Of a stretch of 8,671 nt of DNA, positions 1 through 7,570 are shown one piece after another. Below the pieces are notes generated by a model. That model was not told where the DNA came from, searched no databases, and saw only the letters and a program-made list of their open reading frames with translations. A program made the position numbers and the translations under genes. Each line of letters starts with the position of its first letter. The stretch's first letter is position 1. Origin of the DNA: an uncultured bacterium (GTDB lineage Bacteria > Bacteroidota > Ignavibacteria > Kapaibacteriales > UBA2268); the NCBI GenBank assembly GCA_937875295.1, contig CALLXS010000096.1, positions 1 to 8,671 on the forward strand. Direction: 5' to 3'.

Positions 1-322
1 GAAGCTCAACGTTCTTCAATACATTAATACGAGGTATGAGGTTGAATGCTTGAAACACAAATCCTATTTTTTTATTTCTGATAAGAGAAAGCTCATCCTG
101 GCTCTGGTCTTTTATGTCTATCCCATCAAGCAGATATTCTCCGGATGTAGGTCTGTCTAAACAGCCTAAAATATTCATAAGAGTTGATTTACCAGAACCT
201 GAGGCTCCCATTATAGCAACAAACTCTTTTTCTTCTATGGAAAGATTAATTCCTTTTAATGCTTTTAATTTAATTGTCCCTGTATCATATACCTTAACAA
301 TGTCATTGAGACTTATAATCAC
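1..322 (-). CDS. MacB-type ABC transporter ATP-binding protein, N-terminal part (runs off the left edge)
   Basis: This is the cytoplasmic ATPase of a MacB/LolD-type exporter, which powers a permease working with the membrane fusion protein encoded just upstream. About 107 codons are present, read leftward from a GTG start at 322. The translation begins MIISLNDIVKVYDTG and contains the Walker A motif GASGSGKST at about residues 39-47, the family's usual GCLDRPTSGEY stretch, and the Q-loop GFVFQAFNLIP at about 88-98. The signature, Walker B and H-loop lie beyond the window edge. GTG is chosen because AAGGAGG (337-331) sits 8 bases upstream and the homology begins immediately. The gene starts 18 bases after the stop of the fusion-protein gene, so the two are surely co-transcribed; a permease gene would be expected next. 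Family and role are known from homologues; the substrate cannot be told. Sequence style (strong Shine-Dalgarno, GTG start) suggests Clostridia, unlike the middle of the window. Confidence 0.93.
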   Translation of the reverse strand, partial: MIISLNDIVKVYDTGTIKLKALKGINLSIEEKEFVAIMGASGSGKSTLMNILGCLDRPTSGEYLLDGIDIKDQSQDELSLIRNKKIGFVFQAFNLIPRINVLKNVEL

Positions 323-327
323 AATTT

Positions 328-337
328 ACTCCTCCTT
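328..337 (-). promoter_or_regulatory. Strong Shine-Dalgarno of the MacB-type ATPase gene
   Basis: On the minus strand this reads AAGGAGGAGT, a near-perfect anti-16S match, 8 bases before the GTG at 322. It decides the start codon. It also contrasts with the middle genes of the window: recO has no clear site, and the aconitase and CorC-type genes have only AAGG/AGGA at loose spacing. That contrast supports a Firmicutes origin for the left end. Confidence 0.85.
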
Positions 338-340
338 TAA

Positions 341-1192
341 TTATTTTTTAAGTGAAACCAAGTCACCTTCTTTAAGTTTTTCAGGAGGATTTATTACATA
401 GATTTCCCCTTCTTCAAGCCCTTCTAAAACCTCTACATCATATTCTGATTCTAAACCTGTTTTAATATATTTTTTTGAAACCTTATTGCCATCCACCACA
501 TATACATATTTTTTCTTTGCAGCTCTATCTTCCTTTACTCCATCAAAACCAATTGCTATGGATGAAGGTTTTTCATTTAAAACAATATCTGCACTTCCTT
601 CATAGCCTGCTTTTATAAGTGCATCTGCATTGTCAAAAGTGACTTTAACATTAACTTTAAATTCCTGGTCTCCACCAGTAGTATTAATTTTTGCTTGTGC
701 TATATTTCCTATATCTGTAACTACACCAGAGTATATTTTGTCTATACCTTTTATTTTTATGGCTGCCTTTTGTCCTTTTTTAATATTAACAGCATCATAC
801 TGACTTACATCTAAAGAAAGTTTATATTTGGATGTATCATCAATTATAATTGAATCCCCAGCCTTAGGATATTGATTTTCTTTTGCATTATTTTTTACAA
901 CTTTTCCATCTACATCTGTTTTTATATTACATTGTTCAATTTTATCTTGTAAACTAGCTATATCTGTTTTTATAAGTGCTATCTGATTCCTTTGATTTAC
1001 TATTTTATTATTATTATTTACATCTAAATTTGATAGTGAATTTTTTGCATTATTCAATGAAAGTTGTGCAGTTTTTATTGCATTTTCAGCATCTGTTAAT
1101 GATTTTCCAGCAGCTTCAAATTCATTTTTTGATACATGACCTTGCTGAAATAAAGTCTTAGTTTGTAAATATTTTTTATTTATATTTAAAAT
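341..1192 (-). CDS. MacA/HlyD-type membrane fusion protein, 5'-truncated
   Basis: This is the periplasmic/extracytoplasmic adaptor of a MacAB-like exporter. The in-frame reading opens after a TAG at 1193-1195. An internal TTG at 1057 is the first formal start, but family-like sequence begins further upstream: codons from about 1177 give KKYLQTKTLFQQGHVSKNEF, the typical coiled-coil hairpin of HlyD/MacA proteins, continued by repeated A..L..A heptads. Next come the second half of the lipoyl-like domain (NIKTDVDGKVV, then AGDSIIIDD), a beta-barrel (LDVSQYDAVNIKKGQKAAIKIKG), the VNVKV...IKAGYEGSADIVL strand, and a membrane-proximal C-terminal domain ending KLKEGDLVSLKK. The N-terminal membrane anchor and first half of the hairpin are missing. 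No start codon with a ribosome binding site precedes the coding sequence, so the gene is broken at about 1175-1195, by rearrangement or by misassembly. The 3' end is intact and lies 18 bases from the ATPase gene. Confidence 0.85.
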   Translation of the reverse strand: MLNINKKYLQTKTLFQQGHVSKNEFEAAGKSLTDAENAIKTAQLSLNNAKNSLSNLDVNNNNKIVNQRNQIALIKTDIASLQDKIEQCNIKTDVDGKVVKNNAKENQYPKAGDSIIIDDTSKYKLSLDVSQYDAVNIKKGQKAAIKIKGIDKIYSGVVTDIGNIAQAKINTTGGDQEFKVNVKVTFDNADALIKAGYEGSADIVLNEKPSSIAIGFDGVKEDRAAKKKYVYVVDGNKVSKKYIKTGLESEYDVEVLEGLEEGEIYVINPPEKLKEGDLVSLKK

Positions 1193-1200
1193 CTATTACT
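1175..1200. other. Left junction: end of fusion-protein homology, start of FCB-type DNA
   Basis: Minus-strand coding sequence for the fusion protein is convincing up to about 1177 and is closed off by a TAG at 1193-1195 in the same frame, with no start or ribosome binding site. To the right lies about 60 bases of AT-rich non-coding DNA leading to recO. The break falls in a low-complexity A/T stretch (1171-1190), which offers microhomology for either an illegitimate join or an assembly error. No transposase, terminal repeat or integrase site is visible at it. The exact base cannot be fixed by eye. Confidence 0.55.
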
Positions 1201-1253
1201 TAACAGTTTTAGATAATGATTATTATTTATAATTTTTCATATTAAAACATCAA

Positions 1254-2000
1254 ATGATAATTAATTCAGAAGGAATAATTTTAAGAACTATGAAACATAG
1301 TGAAAGTAATTCTATTGTTACAATATTTTGTAAAGAATCTGGATTAATTACTTGTTTAGCTAAAGGGAGTAGGTCAAGAAAAAATAAATCTGCCCTCGTT
1401 TCTGATGTTTTAAGCATTGTAGGGATTACATATTATCAAAAGAAATCTGGAGAATTGCATACTATCACGCGTTCCGAGAGAATTGTCGATTCACAGAAAA
1501 TTCTTAATTCTCAAATTCATACAAATATATCGATGTTTATTTTGCAGGCACTTTTGCAGAGTTTGCACAAGGAAGTACCTCATCAAGAATTGTATGAAGC
1601 TACAATAGAAATTATAACAATGCTAAATGAATTGCAATCTAATCCGTTTATACTTTTTTTATGTCATCAAGTAATATTAGCAAAGGAACTCGGAATAGAG
1701 CTTGATTTAGTGAATTTGTCTGATATCTATTGCGAATATAATATTGAAACAAGTAATTGGCATAAGAATTACAGTGATCTTAATGTAAATAATATTAAAT
1801 TTAGGAAAAATGACATTAATTTGCTAAATGATATTAATGTTATTATGAAAAATGGATTTGCATCTGATAGATTAAAAAAATATTTGTTAGATGAAGAAAA
1901 TAATAAGATTTCTTCTTCACAAAAATTAAGATTTTTGGATTTTTGGACAAGATATTTTTCATATCATTTAGAGAAGAAATTCAAATATATAGCTTATTAA
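1254..2000 (+). CDS. recO: DNA repair protein RecO
   Basis: RecO loads RecA onto SSB-coated single-stranded DNA with RecR in the RecF(O)R recombination pathway. The protein has 248 residues, close to the family's usual ~240-250. The N-terminal OB fold shows the standard opening (SEGIILRTMKHSESNSIVTIF, split here as SEGIILRT and SESNSIVTIF) followed by GLITCLAKGSRSRK. The middle is the helical domain (NISMFILQALLQSLHKEV, LFLCHQVILAKELGI). The C-terminal region ends LRFLDFWTRYFSYHLEKKFK, like other RecO tails. The four-cysteine zinc finger of many RecO proteins is absent: only one cysteine (DIYCEY) remains in that region, as I recall for Bacteroidota RecO. ATG 1254 fits the family start, though no clear Shine-Dalgarno precedes it. 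A TATAAT at 1228-1233 could be a -10 box, but no good -35 is seen. The CorC-type gene follows after 51 bases on the same strand. Confidence 0.87.
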   Translation: MIINSEGIILRTMKHSESNSIVTIFCKESGLITCLAKGSRSRKNKSALVSDVLSIVGITYYQKKSGELHTITRSERIVDSQKILNSQIHTNISMFILQALLQSLHKEVPHQELYEATIEIITMLNELQSNPFILFLCHQVILAKELGIELDLVNLSDIYCEYNIETSNWHKNYSDLNVNNIKFRKNDINLLNDINVIMKNGFASDRLKKYLLDEENNKISSSQKLRFLDFWTRYFSYHLEKKFKYIAY

Positions 2001-2051
2001 TTTATTAATTAGAAATACAAATAAAGTTAAAAAAGGAAAAATAGAAAAATA

Positions 2052-3374
2052 ATGATAATAGGAATATTACTTACAATTGTATTAGTTGCTTTGAATGGAT
2101 TTTTTGTTGCAGCAGAATTTGCTATTGTGAAAGTCCGTGCTTCGCAGATTGAACTAAAAATTCGTGATGGGAATAGTTCAGCAATTAGAGCAAAAAAAAT
2201 AATTACTCATTTAGATGAATATTTGTCTGCTACTCAGCTTGGAATAACTTTAGCGAGTTTAGCCTTAGGTTGGATAGGAGATGCGGTTGTAGCGGATATT
2301 ATTTTAAAAATAATGCATTCATTAAATCTTGAAATGACTCAAAGTATGGCAAATAGCATTGCTTTGCCTTTAGCATTTATTTTAATTACTATTTTGCATA
2401 TTGTATTTGGCGAATTAGCTCCAAAATCTTTAGCAATTCAGCGTTCTGAAGGAGTTACTCTTGCTATTTCTTTACCATTACATATTTTCTATATAATTTT
2501 TAAACCTTTTATCTGGTTATTAAATACATTTGCAAATAAACTTCTTCATTGGGCTGGTTTTGAATCAGTATCAGAAGAGCATGCAACTCACTCACAAGAA
2601 GAAATAAAATATTTATTAGAAGAAAGTACTAAAACTGGAGTAATTCATACTGAAGAACATGAATTATTAGAAAATATTTTTAAATTCGCTCATACTCCTG
2701 TAAAACAAATAATGATTCCACGTAATAAAATTGCAGGAATCGAGTTGTCAATGTCTAATGAACAATTTATTTCAAAATTTATCGATGAAGGCTATTCAAG
2801 AATGCCAATATATGATAAAAATATAGATAATATTATTGGTATAATTTATTCAAAAAATATTATTGATTTATTATATAATCCGAGATTATTTGTACTTCAT
2901 GATTTAATTAGACCTGCTTATTTTGTCGGAGAAGATGATAAAATAGATGAAATTTTTAGACACATGCAATCTAATAAAATTCATATTGCAATAGTACTTG
3001 ATGAATTTGGTGGGACGGCTGGATTAGCTACCTTAGAAGATATAGTAGAAGAAATATTTGGAGAAATTCAAGACGAAGACGATGAAGAATTACCAATGCT
3101 CAAAAGAATTAATGATAATGAGTTTATTGTGCAAGCAAGTGCAATTATTGCTGATATTAATGATGAATTACCGTTTGAATTACCAGAAAATGACGACTAT
3201 GAGACTCTCGGAGGTTTAATTATTAATGAAACTGAAGTAATTCCTGAAACTGGACAAAAATTTAATATTTTTAATTATAATATTGAAATTCTAAAGGCTT
3301 CAAATTTAAAAATTGAAATTGTAAAATTAAGTCCTATAATTGACAAAATTGATGAAAATAATGGTGATATTTAA
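2052..3374 (+). CDS. CNNM/CorC-family membrane protein (DUF21, CBS pair, CorC_HlyC)
   Basis: The protein has 440 residues with the full architecture of the hemolysin C/CorC (CNNM) family, inner-membrane proteins linked to Mg2+/Co2+ transport. Residues 1 to about 190 are the DUF21 membrane domain: first helix IGILLTIVLVALNGFFVAAE, then the hallmark stretches LASLALGWIGD and VFGELAPKSLAIQ. Residues of about 205-335 are two CBS domains, with IMIPRNKI, YSRMPIYD and IGIIYSKNIIDLL in the first and AIVLDEFGGTAGLATLEDIVEEIFGEIQDE closing the second (shown here only as landmarks VLDEFGGTAG and LEDIVEEIFGEI). Residues of about 350-430 are the CorC_HlyC domain (YETLGGLII, IPETGQKF). The CBS pair is expected to bind adenine nucleotides. 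ATG 2052 gives the usual membrane-start sequence, with an AAGG 12-15 bases upstream. Its last codons overlap the start of the next gene, suggesting coupled translation. Exact substrate is unknown. Confidence 0.92.
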   Translation: MIIGILLTIVLVALNGFFVAAEFAIVKVRASQIELKIRDGNSSAIRAKKIITHLDEYLSATQLGITLASLALGWIGDAVVADIILKIMHSLNLEMTQSMANSIALPLAFILITILHIVFGELAPKSLAIQRSEGVTLAISLPLHIFYIIFKPFIWLLNTFANKLLHWAGFESVSEEHATHSQEEIKYLLEESTKTGVIHTEEHELLENIFKFAHTPVKQIMIPRNKIAGIELSMSNEQFISKFIDEGYSRMPIYDKNIDNIIGIIYSKNIIDLLYNPRLFVLHDLIRPAYFVGEDDKIDEIFRHMQSNKIHIAIVLDEFGGTAGLATLEDIVEEIFGEIQDEDDEELPMLKRINDNEFIVQASAIIADINDELPFELPENDDYETLGGLIINETEVIPETGQKFNIFNYNIEILKASNLKIEIVKLSPIIDKIDENNGDI

Positions 3375-4152
3375 TTCATATAAATATAAAAGTAGCATAA
3401 TTGTTATTCTTTTAATTATTATTGCTAAATCTGCTATGGCACAAGGCACTGCAGGATATAATGCTCCATTTGAAAGCAGAGAAATTATAGATATGCCCAC
3501 TGCAGGTGTATTACCAAAGAATTCTTTTAATATAAAATCAAAACTTTATAATGAAGGGGGTCTTGCCTTAGAAACCAATTTCTCATTTTTAAAAAATTTA
3601 ATGTTAGGAATAAGTTTTAGCGGAAATAATGTGATAGGAAATGATAACTTGCAATTTCAGAAAATACCCGGATTTAATTTAAAATTTAGAGTATTTGATG
3701 AGACAATTAAAATACCAGCAATTGCAGTTGGATTTAGTAATCAAGGAAATGGTAAGTGGATAAATAGCATAAATAGGTTTGAAAATTTATCGCCCGGCTT
3801 TTATTTAGCTTTAAGTAAAAATTTTGCATGGCAATTGGGAGAAGTGTCTGCCACTGGTGGAATACATTATTCATTCGAGCCAAGCAAAGAAGATAGATGC
3901 GTTAATGTATATGGGGGATTCGAGCAGACAATTTGGAAATATTTTTCAATTAGTGGCGAACTAAATTTAAATTTAGATGATATTGCCTATTTAGAGAAAA
4001 AAAGTCCAATAAATTTTCATCTTTCTCTTAAAAGTTCTATCGCAAATGGAATTACAATTGAATTGCAATTAAGAAATATAATTAATAGCAACAAATACAT
4101 TGCATCAGGTTTTGAAAGAAGATTAAGTATTGATATAATTAGAAGTTTTTAA
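3352..4152 (+). CDS. Secreted outer-membrane beta-barrel-like protein, possibly YjbH-type
   Basis: The protein has 266 residues from ATG 3352. ATG 3361 (263 residues) or TTG 3340 (270) are also possible; all give the same signal peptide. The signal peptide is clear: basic KYK, hydrophobic SSIIVILLIIIA, and a KSAMA-Q type I cleavage site at about residue 30. The mature part is built of alternating-polarity strands separated by turns, and it ends in an aromatic residue (IDIIRSF), as outer-membrane barrels often do. The stretch MPTAGVLPKNSF, then KIPGFNLKFRVFDE, IPAIAVGFSNQG and FYLALSKNF recalls the YjbH/DUF940 proteins linked to exopolysaccharide export in Proteobacteria, but those are about 700 residues and this is far shorter. 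The gene starts inside the end of the CorC-type gene, so it is probably translated from the same message. The YjbH link is a remembered resemblance; the outer-membrane location is a sound inference. Confidence 0.72.
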   Translation: MKIMVIFNSYKYKSSIIVILLIIIAKSAMAQGTAGYNAPFESREIIDMPTAGVLPKNSFNIKSKLYNEGGLALETNFSFLKNLMLGISFSGNNVIGNDNLQFQKIPGFNLKFRVFDETIKIPAIAVGFSNQGNGKWINSINRFENLSPGFYLALSKNFAWQLGEVSATGGIHYSFEPSKEDRCVNVYGGFEQTIWKYFSISGELNLNLDDIAYLEKKSPINFHLSLKSSIANGITIELQLRNIINSNKYIASGFERRLSIDIIRSF

Positions 4153-4179
4153 TTTACTTTTTACTTAATACTTTTAGAG

Positions 4180-4208
4180 AGTAATGATTTAGATTCTAAA
4201 TCACTATT
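4180..4208. terminator. Hairpin between convergent genes, possible bidirectional terminator
   Basis: TGATTTAG (4185-4192) and CTAAATCA (4196-4203) can pair over a 3-base loop. After one mismatch, four more pairs (one G-T) extend the stem outward. It lies between the stop of the plus-strand barrel gene (4152) and the stop of the minus-strand lipoprotein gene (TAG at 4206-4204), the expected place for a shared terminator. The stem is AT-rich and neither side has a clean T-run, so its strength is doubtful. Confidence 0.4.
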
Positions 4209-5025
4209 TCTGCTTAAATTTGCTTGCACACCCGCTAAACTCATTTTTATTTATTTTTATCGTTGCAGAGCCATCGTATTTATAATCGCTATCATCATAA
4301 CAAGGTATGTTAGAATATTTAAAATTTATATCTTTATTATGACTATCTACTCCGGAAAATTCTTCAATAATTATTGGTTGATCATTGTTTTTTGAGTTTT
4401 TGTGCTTATTGTTATTAGGACTTTTATCTAAATTAATAGAATCTGCATTAATAGGTGAAGTATAAGTATTAAAGATACCAAATGATTTTTCTTGAGCATA
4501 ATTTGAAAGTAATTCATAATAATATTTATCATCTTTACTCTTATAAATTGTTATCATCCATCCGGGCTCATTACCTTTGGCTTTTATATAATAATCTTTT
4601 TCCTTAAAATTAGATTCTTTGCAATTAGCTGGGACTTTAGAATTATATTTGATTATTTCAGTAATTGTAATAATTCCATCAAAATTATAAGCTAATCTTG
4701 GGTCTATTTGAGTATTTGATATATAACCATTGAATTCTAAATATACTTTTTGAAATGGGATATATGATTTTTCAGATTTAATTTTCGAGAAAAGCGAATC
4801 TACGATTTGCAAGGAATCGTCAATCCAGTATTTTACGGAATCTCCGCAGATTCTGACACTCATTTCGTTGAGCTCAAATACAGCTAATCCTTTATAAGTT
4901 TTTAAATTTGGATTTATTTCTTTAGAGTGGTTTAAATTATTGTTTTCGCACGAATAAATTAATAGGATTAATCCAGATAAAATCACAGCAAAAAGAAAAT
5001 AATTATTTTTTAATAAAGTTTTCAT
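4204..5025 (-). CDS. Lipoprotein with NlpE-OB-like and GNEPxW (COG3650-like) domains
   Basis: The protein has 273 residues from ATG 5025. The frame stays open to 5091, but the later start gives a proper lipoprotein signal peptide: MKTLLKNNYFLFAVILSG, then a lipobox LIYSC with Cys26 as the lipidated residue, followed by an Asn-rich linker. Residues of about 42-125 (TYKGLAVFELNEMSVRICGD, then VKYWID, PFQKVYLEFNGYIS, FDGIITITEI) resemble the C-terminal OB-like domain of NlpE-type envelope lipoproteins. Residues of about 147-266 resemble a COG3650-type domain, with IKAKGNEPGWMITIY near its start and a closing CYDDSDYKYDGSATIKI...FSGCA. A Lys/Asn-rich insert at about 195-217 (SPNNNKHKNSKNND) interrupts this second domain. 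Cys60, Cys135, Cys242 and Cys266 are candidates for disulphides. The role is uncertain; relatives are linked to envelope stress or copper, but no metal motif is obvious here. It is convergent with the barrel gene and divergent from aconitase. Confidence 0.75.
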   Translation of the reverse strand: MKTLLKNNYFLFAVILSGLILLIYSCENNNLNHSKEINPNLKTYKGLAVFELNEMSVRICGDSVKYWIDDSLQIVDSLFSKIKSEKSYIPFQKVYLEFNGYISNTQIDPRLAYNFDGIITITEIIKYNSKVPANCKESNFKEKDYYIKAKGNEPGWMITIYKSKDDKYYYELLSNYAQEKSFGIFNTYTSPINADSINLDKSPNNNKHKNSKNNDQPIIIEEFSGVDSHNKDINFKYSNIPCYDDSDYKYDGSATIKINKNEFSGCASKFKQK

Positions 5026-5041
5026 TATATATTTAAATCTA

Positions 5042-5069
5042 TTTATATCAATTGATAAATACTTTGCAA
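5042..5069 (-). promoter_or_regulatory. Candidate promoter of the lipoprotein gene
   Basis: On the minus strand TTGCAA (5069-5064) and TATAAA (5047-5042) are separated by 16 bases, a sigma-70-like pair. Transcription would then start near 5035, about 10 bases before ATG 5025, which would exclude the upstream in-frame start at 5091. Such motifs arise easily in AT-rich DNA, so this is weak. Confidence 0.25.
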
Positions 5070-5245
5070 AAACTGTGCTAAAATTTAGCAATAATTTATT
5101 ATTTAATAATAAAACGAAAAAATAGTAAATTAGTTATTTAAAATTAGTTTAAAACAAAATTTTTCCTTAATATTGTATTCGTTTTAAGTACATTATTTTC
5201 ATAAAAGTTAAATATTTATTTTTAATTCTAATTAAGTAAATAGTT

Positions 5246-5251
5246 TATAAT
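5246..5251 (+). promoter_or_regulatory. Candidate -10 box of the aconitase gene
   Basis: A perfect TATAAT lies 31 bases before the aconitase ATG in the 257-base divergent intergenic region (5026-5282). The best -35-like sequence is only TTAATT (5222-5227, spacer 18). AGGA at 5268-5271 is a loosely spaced ribosome binding site 11 bases before ATG 5283. No operator palindrome is evident in this region. Confidence 0.3.
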
Positions 5252-5282
5252 ATTTATAGATAAAAAAAGGATAATTGAAATT

Positions 5283-7538
5283 ATGGTATTCGATCTAGAA
5301 ATGATTAAAAAGGTTTATCAAAATTTTTCTACAAAAGTAGAAGAAGCAAAAAAAGTAGTTGGAAAACCTTTGACTTTCGCAGAAAAAGTTTTATATGCAC
5401 ATCTTCACTCTGATAGTCCTCTAAAGGATTTTAAACGTGGTGTAGATTATGTAAACTTTGCACCTGATAGAGTAGCAATGCAAGATGCTACTGCTCAAAT
5501 GGCATTATTACAATTTATGCAAGCAGGGATGCCACGAGTTGCTGTTCCTTCATCAGCACATTGCGACCATTTAATCCAAGCAAAAGATGGTTCAGATGCA
5601 GATTTAAAAAATGCTGAAGTTGTAAATAAAGAAGTTTATGATTTTCTTTCATCAGTATCGAATAAGTATGGAATAGGCTTTTGGAAACCGGGAGCTGGTA
5701 TTATTCATCAGGTAGTTCTTGAAAATTATGCTTTCCCTGGAGGAATGATGATTGGAACTGATTCTCACACAGTAAATGCTGGTGGATTAGGTATGGTTGC
5801 AATTGGTGTAGGTGGAGCTGATGCAGTTGATGTTATGGCTGGAATGTCGTGGGAATTAAAATTCCCTAAATTAATCGGTGTGAAATTAACCGGGAAATTA
5901 GGTGGTTGGACTTCTGCTAAAGATGTGATCCTTCATTTAGCAGGTTTGCTTACTGTAAAAGGCGGAACTGGTGCTATTATTGAATATTTTGGTGAAGGTG
6001 CTAATACTATTTCTTGTACAGGAAAAGCTACTATTTGCAATATGGGTGCAGAAGTAGGAGCTACAACTTCTATGTTTGCATTTGACTCAAAAATGTATGA
6101 TTATTTAGCTGGCACTAGTAGAAAAGAAGTTGCAGATATGGCTAAGGGTATTGAAAAATATTTAAGAGCAGATGATGAAGTCTATGCATCTCCAGAAAAA
6201 TATTTCGATCAAGTAATAGAAATTGATTTATCAAAATTAGAACCTTATATCAATGGTCCTTTCACTCCTGATTTAGCTACTCCAATTTCAAAAATGAAAG
6301 ACGCTATTAAAGCAAATGATTGGCCTGAAAAATGCGAAGTTGGTTTAGTTGGCTCTTGTACAAATTCATCTTACGAAGATTTATCAAGATGTGCTTCAAT
6401 CGCTAAACAAGCTAATGAAAATGGAATTAAAGCAGAAGGAGAATTTATTATTAATCCAGGCTCTCAAATGGTAAAATTCACAATTGACAGAGATGGATTT
6501 ATTAAAGAGTTTGAAAAAATAGGTGGCGAAATTATGACAAATGCATGCGGTCCTTGCATTGGTCAGTGGTCTAGAAAAAACTCAGAAGGTAAAGGCAAAA
6601 ATTCAATTATTACTTCATTTAATAGAAATTTTGCAAAAAGAAATGACGGCAATCCAAATACTCACGGCTATGTAGCTTCTCCTGAAATAGTTACTGCTTT
6701 AGCAATTTCTGGTAGTATGGCATTTAATCCGCTTACTGATACTATTACAAATTCTAAAGGTGAAAAAATAAAATTAAATCCTCCTACAGGTAATGAATTA
6801 CCTCCAAATGGTTTTCAAGTTGACGATCCAGGATATGTAGCTCCAGCTGCTGATGGATCTAAAATTGAAGTAATTGTGAATCCTGATTCTAAGAGATTGC
6901 AATTATTGCAACCATTTGAAAAATGGGATGGAAAAGATATGCTTGATATGAATTTATTAATTAAAGCAAAAGGCAAATGTACTACAGACCATATTTCAAT
7001 GGCTGGTCCTTGGCTTAAATTCAGAGGTCATTTAGATAATATTTCTAATAATTTGCTTACTGGAGCTGTAAATTTCTATAATGAAAAAACTAATTCAGTG
7101 AAAAATCAATTAAATGGTCAATATGACGAAGTACCAAAAGTACAAAGAGAATATAAAGCAAAAAATATCGGCTCTATCGTAGTTGGCGATGAAAATTATG
7201 GCGAAGGCTCTTCACGCGAACACGCAGCAATGGAACCTCGCTTCTTAGGAGTAAAGGCAATTATTGTAAATTCATTTGCAAGAATACACGAAACAAACCT
7301 AAAGAAACAAGGCATGCTTGCTCTTACTTTTGCTAATAAAGCTGATTATGATAAAGTGCAAGAAGATGATAAAATTGATATTATTGGATTGACTACATTT
7401 GCTCCAAATACTCCTTTAAAAGTTGTATTAAAACATAAAGATGGTACAAAGGATGAAATAACAGTAAATCACAGCTATAATGAACAACAAATTGAGTGGT
7501 TCAAAGCTGGTGCTGCTCTAAATCTCTTTAGAAAATAA
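5283..7538 (+). CDS. Aconitate hydratase, mitochondrial-type
   Basis: This enzyme interconverts citrate and isocitrate through cis-aconitate in the TCA cycle, in the cytoplasm, using a [4Fe-4S] cluster. At 751 residues it is full length for the mitochondrial-type aconitase found in Bacteroidota and relatives, shorter than the ~890-residue AcnA/IRP1 type. Cluster cysteines are Cys359 (VGSCTNSSYED) and Cys422/Cys425 (NACGPCIGQW), with the 63- and 3-residue spacing of the mitochondrial enzyme. Catalytic residues are all seen: Asp95-His96 (SAHCDHLIQ), Asp160 and His162 (GTDSHTVNAGG), Arg581 (WLKFRGHLDN), and Ser643/Arg645 (GEGSSREHAAMEP) in the C-terminal swivel domain. The start matches the family opening (FDLEMIKKVY), and a weak AGGA precedes it. 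The gene stands alone, with a divergent lipoprotein gene upstream and a strong terminator 33 bases downstream, so it is probably monocistronic. Nothing in it looks damaged. Confidence 0.97.
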   Translation: MVFDLEMIKKVYQNFSTKVEEAKKVVGKPLTFAEKVLYAHLHSDSPLKDFKRGVDYVNFAPDRVAMQDATAQMALLQFMQAGMPRVAVPSSAHCDHLIQAKDGSDADLKNAEVVNKEVYDFLSSVSNKYGIGFWKPGAGIIHQVVLENYAFPGGMMIGTDSHTVNAGGLGMVAIGVGGADAVDVMAGMSWELKFPKLIGVKLTGKLGGWTSAKDVILHLAGLLTVKGGTGAIIEYFGEGANTISCTGKATICNMGAEVGATTSMFAFDSKMYDYLAGTSRKEVADMAKGIEKYLRADDEVYASPEKYFDQVIEIDLSKLEPYINGPFTPDLATPISKMKDAIKANDWPEKCEVGLVGSCTNSSYEDLSRCASIAKQANENGIKAEGEFIINPGSQMVKFTIDRDGFIKEFEKIGGEIMTNACGPCIGQWSRKNSEGKGKNSIITSFNRNFAKRNDGNPNTHGYVASPEIVTALAISGSMAFNPLTDTITNSKGEKIKLNPPTGNELPPNGFQVDDPGYVAPAADGSKIEVIVNPDSKRLQLLQPFEKWDGKDMLDMNLLIKAKGKCTTDHISMAGPWLKFRGHLDNISNNLLTGAVNFYNEKTNSVKNQLNGQYDEVPKVQREYKAKNIGSIVVGDENYGEGSSREHAAMEPRFLGVKAIIVNSFARIHETNLKKQGMLALTFANKADYDKVQEDDKIDIIGLTTFAPNTPLKVVLKHKDGTKDEITVNHSYNEQQIEWFKAGAALNLFRK

Positions 7539-7570
7539 TTGTTATAAGTAAAATTCAAATCTCAATACAA

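Noticed and set aside
114..401. Open frame of 95 codons on the plus strand
   Set aside because: It lies opposite the MacB-type ATPase, whose Walker A and Q-loop motifs are unmistakable on the minus strand; the plus frame has no family features.
1007..1020. TTATTATTATTTA run as a microsatellite or repeat array
   Set aside because: It simply encodes the Asn-rich NVNNNNK stretch of the fusion protein coiled coil; too short to be a repeat feature.
976..1161. Open frame of 61 codons on the plus strand
   Set aside because: Its Leu/His/Tyr-rich translation is the antisense of the Asn/Lys/Gln-rich coiled coil of the fusion protein.
1254..2000. Loss of the RecO zinc finger as a sign of decay
   Set aside because: RecO of Bacteroidota-type bacteria commonly lacks the four cysteines, as I recall, and the protein is otherwise full length.
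5026..5091. N-terminal extension of the lipoprotein to the start at 5091
   Set aside because: The 22 extra residues would place polar sequence ahead of a complete lipoprotein signal peptide that begins at ATG 5025, and a candidate promoter lies inside this extension.
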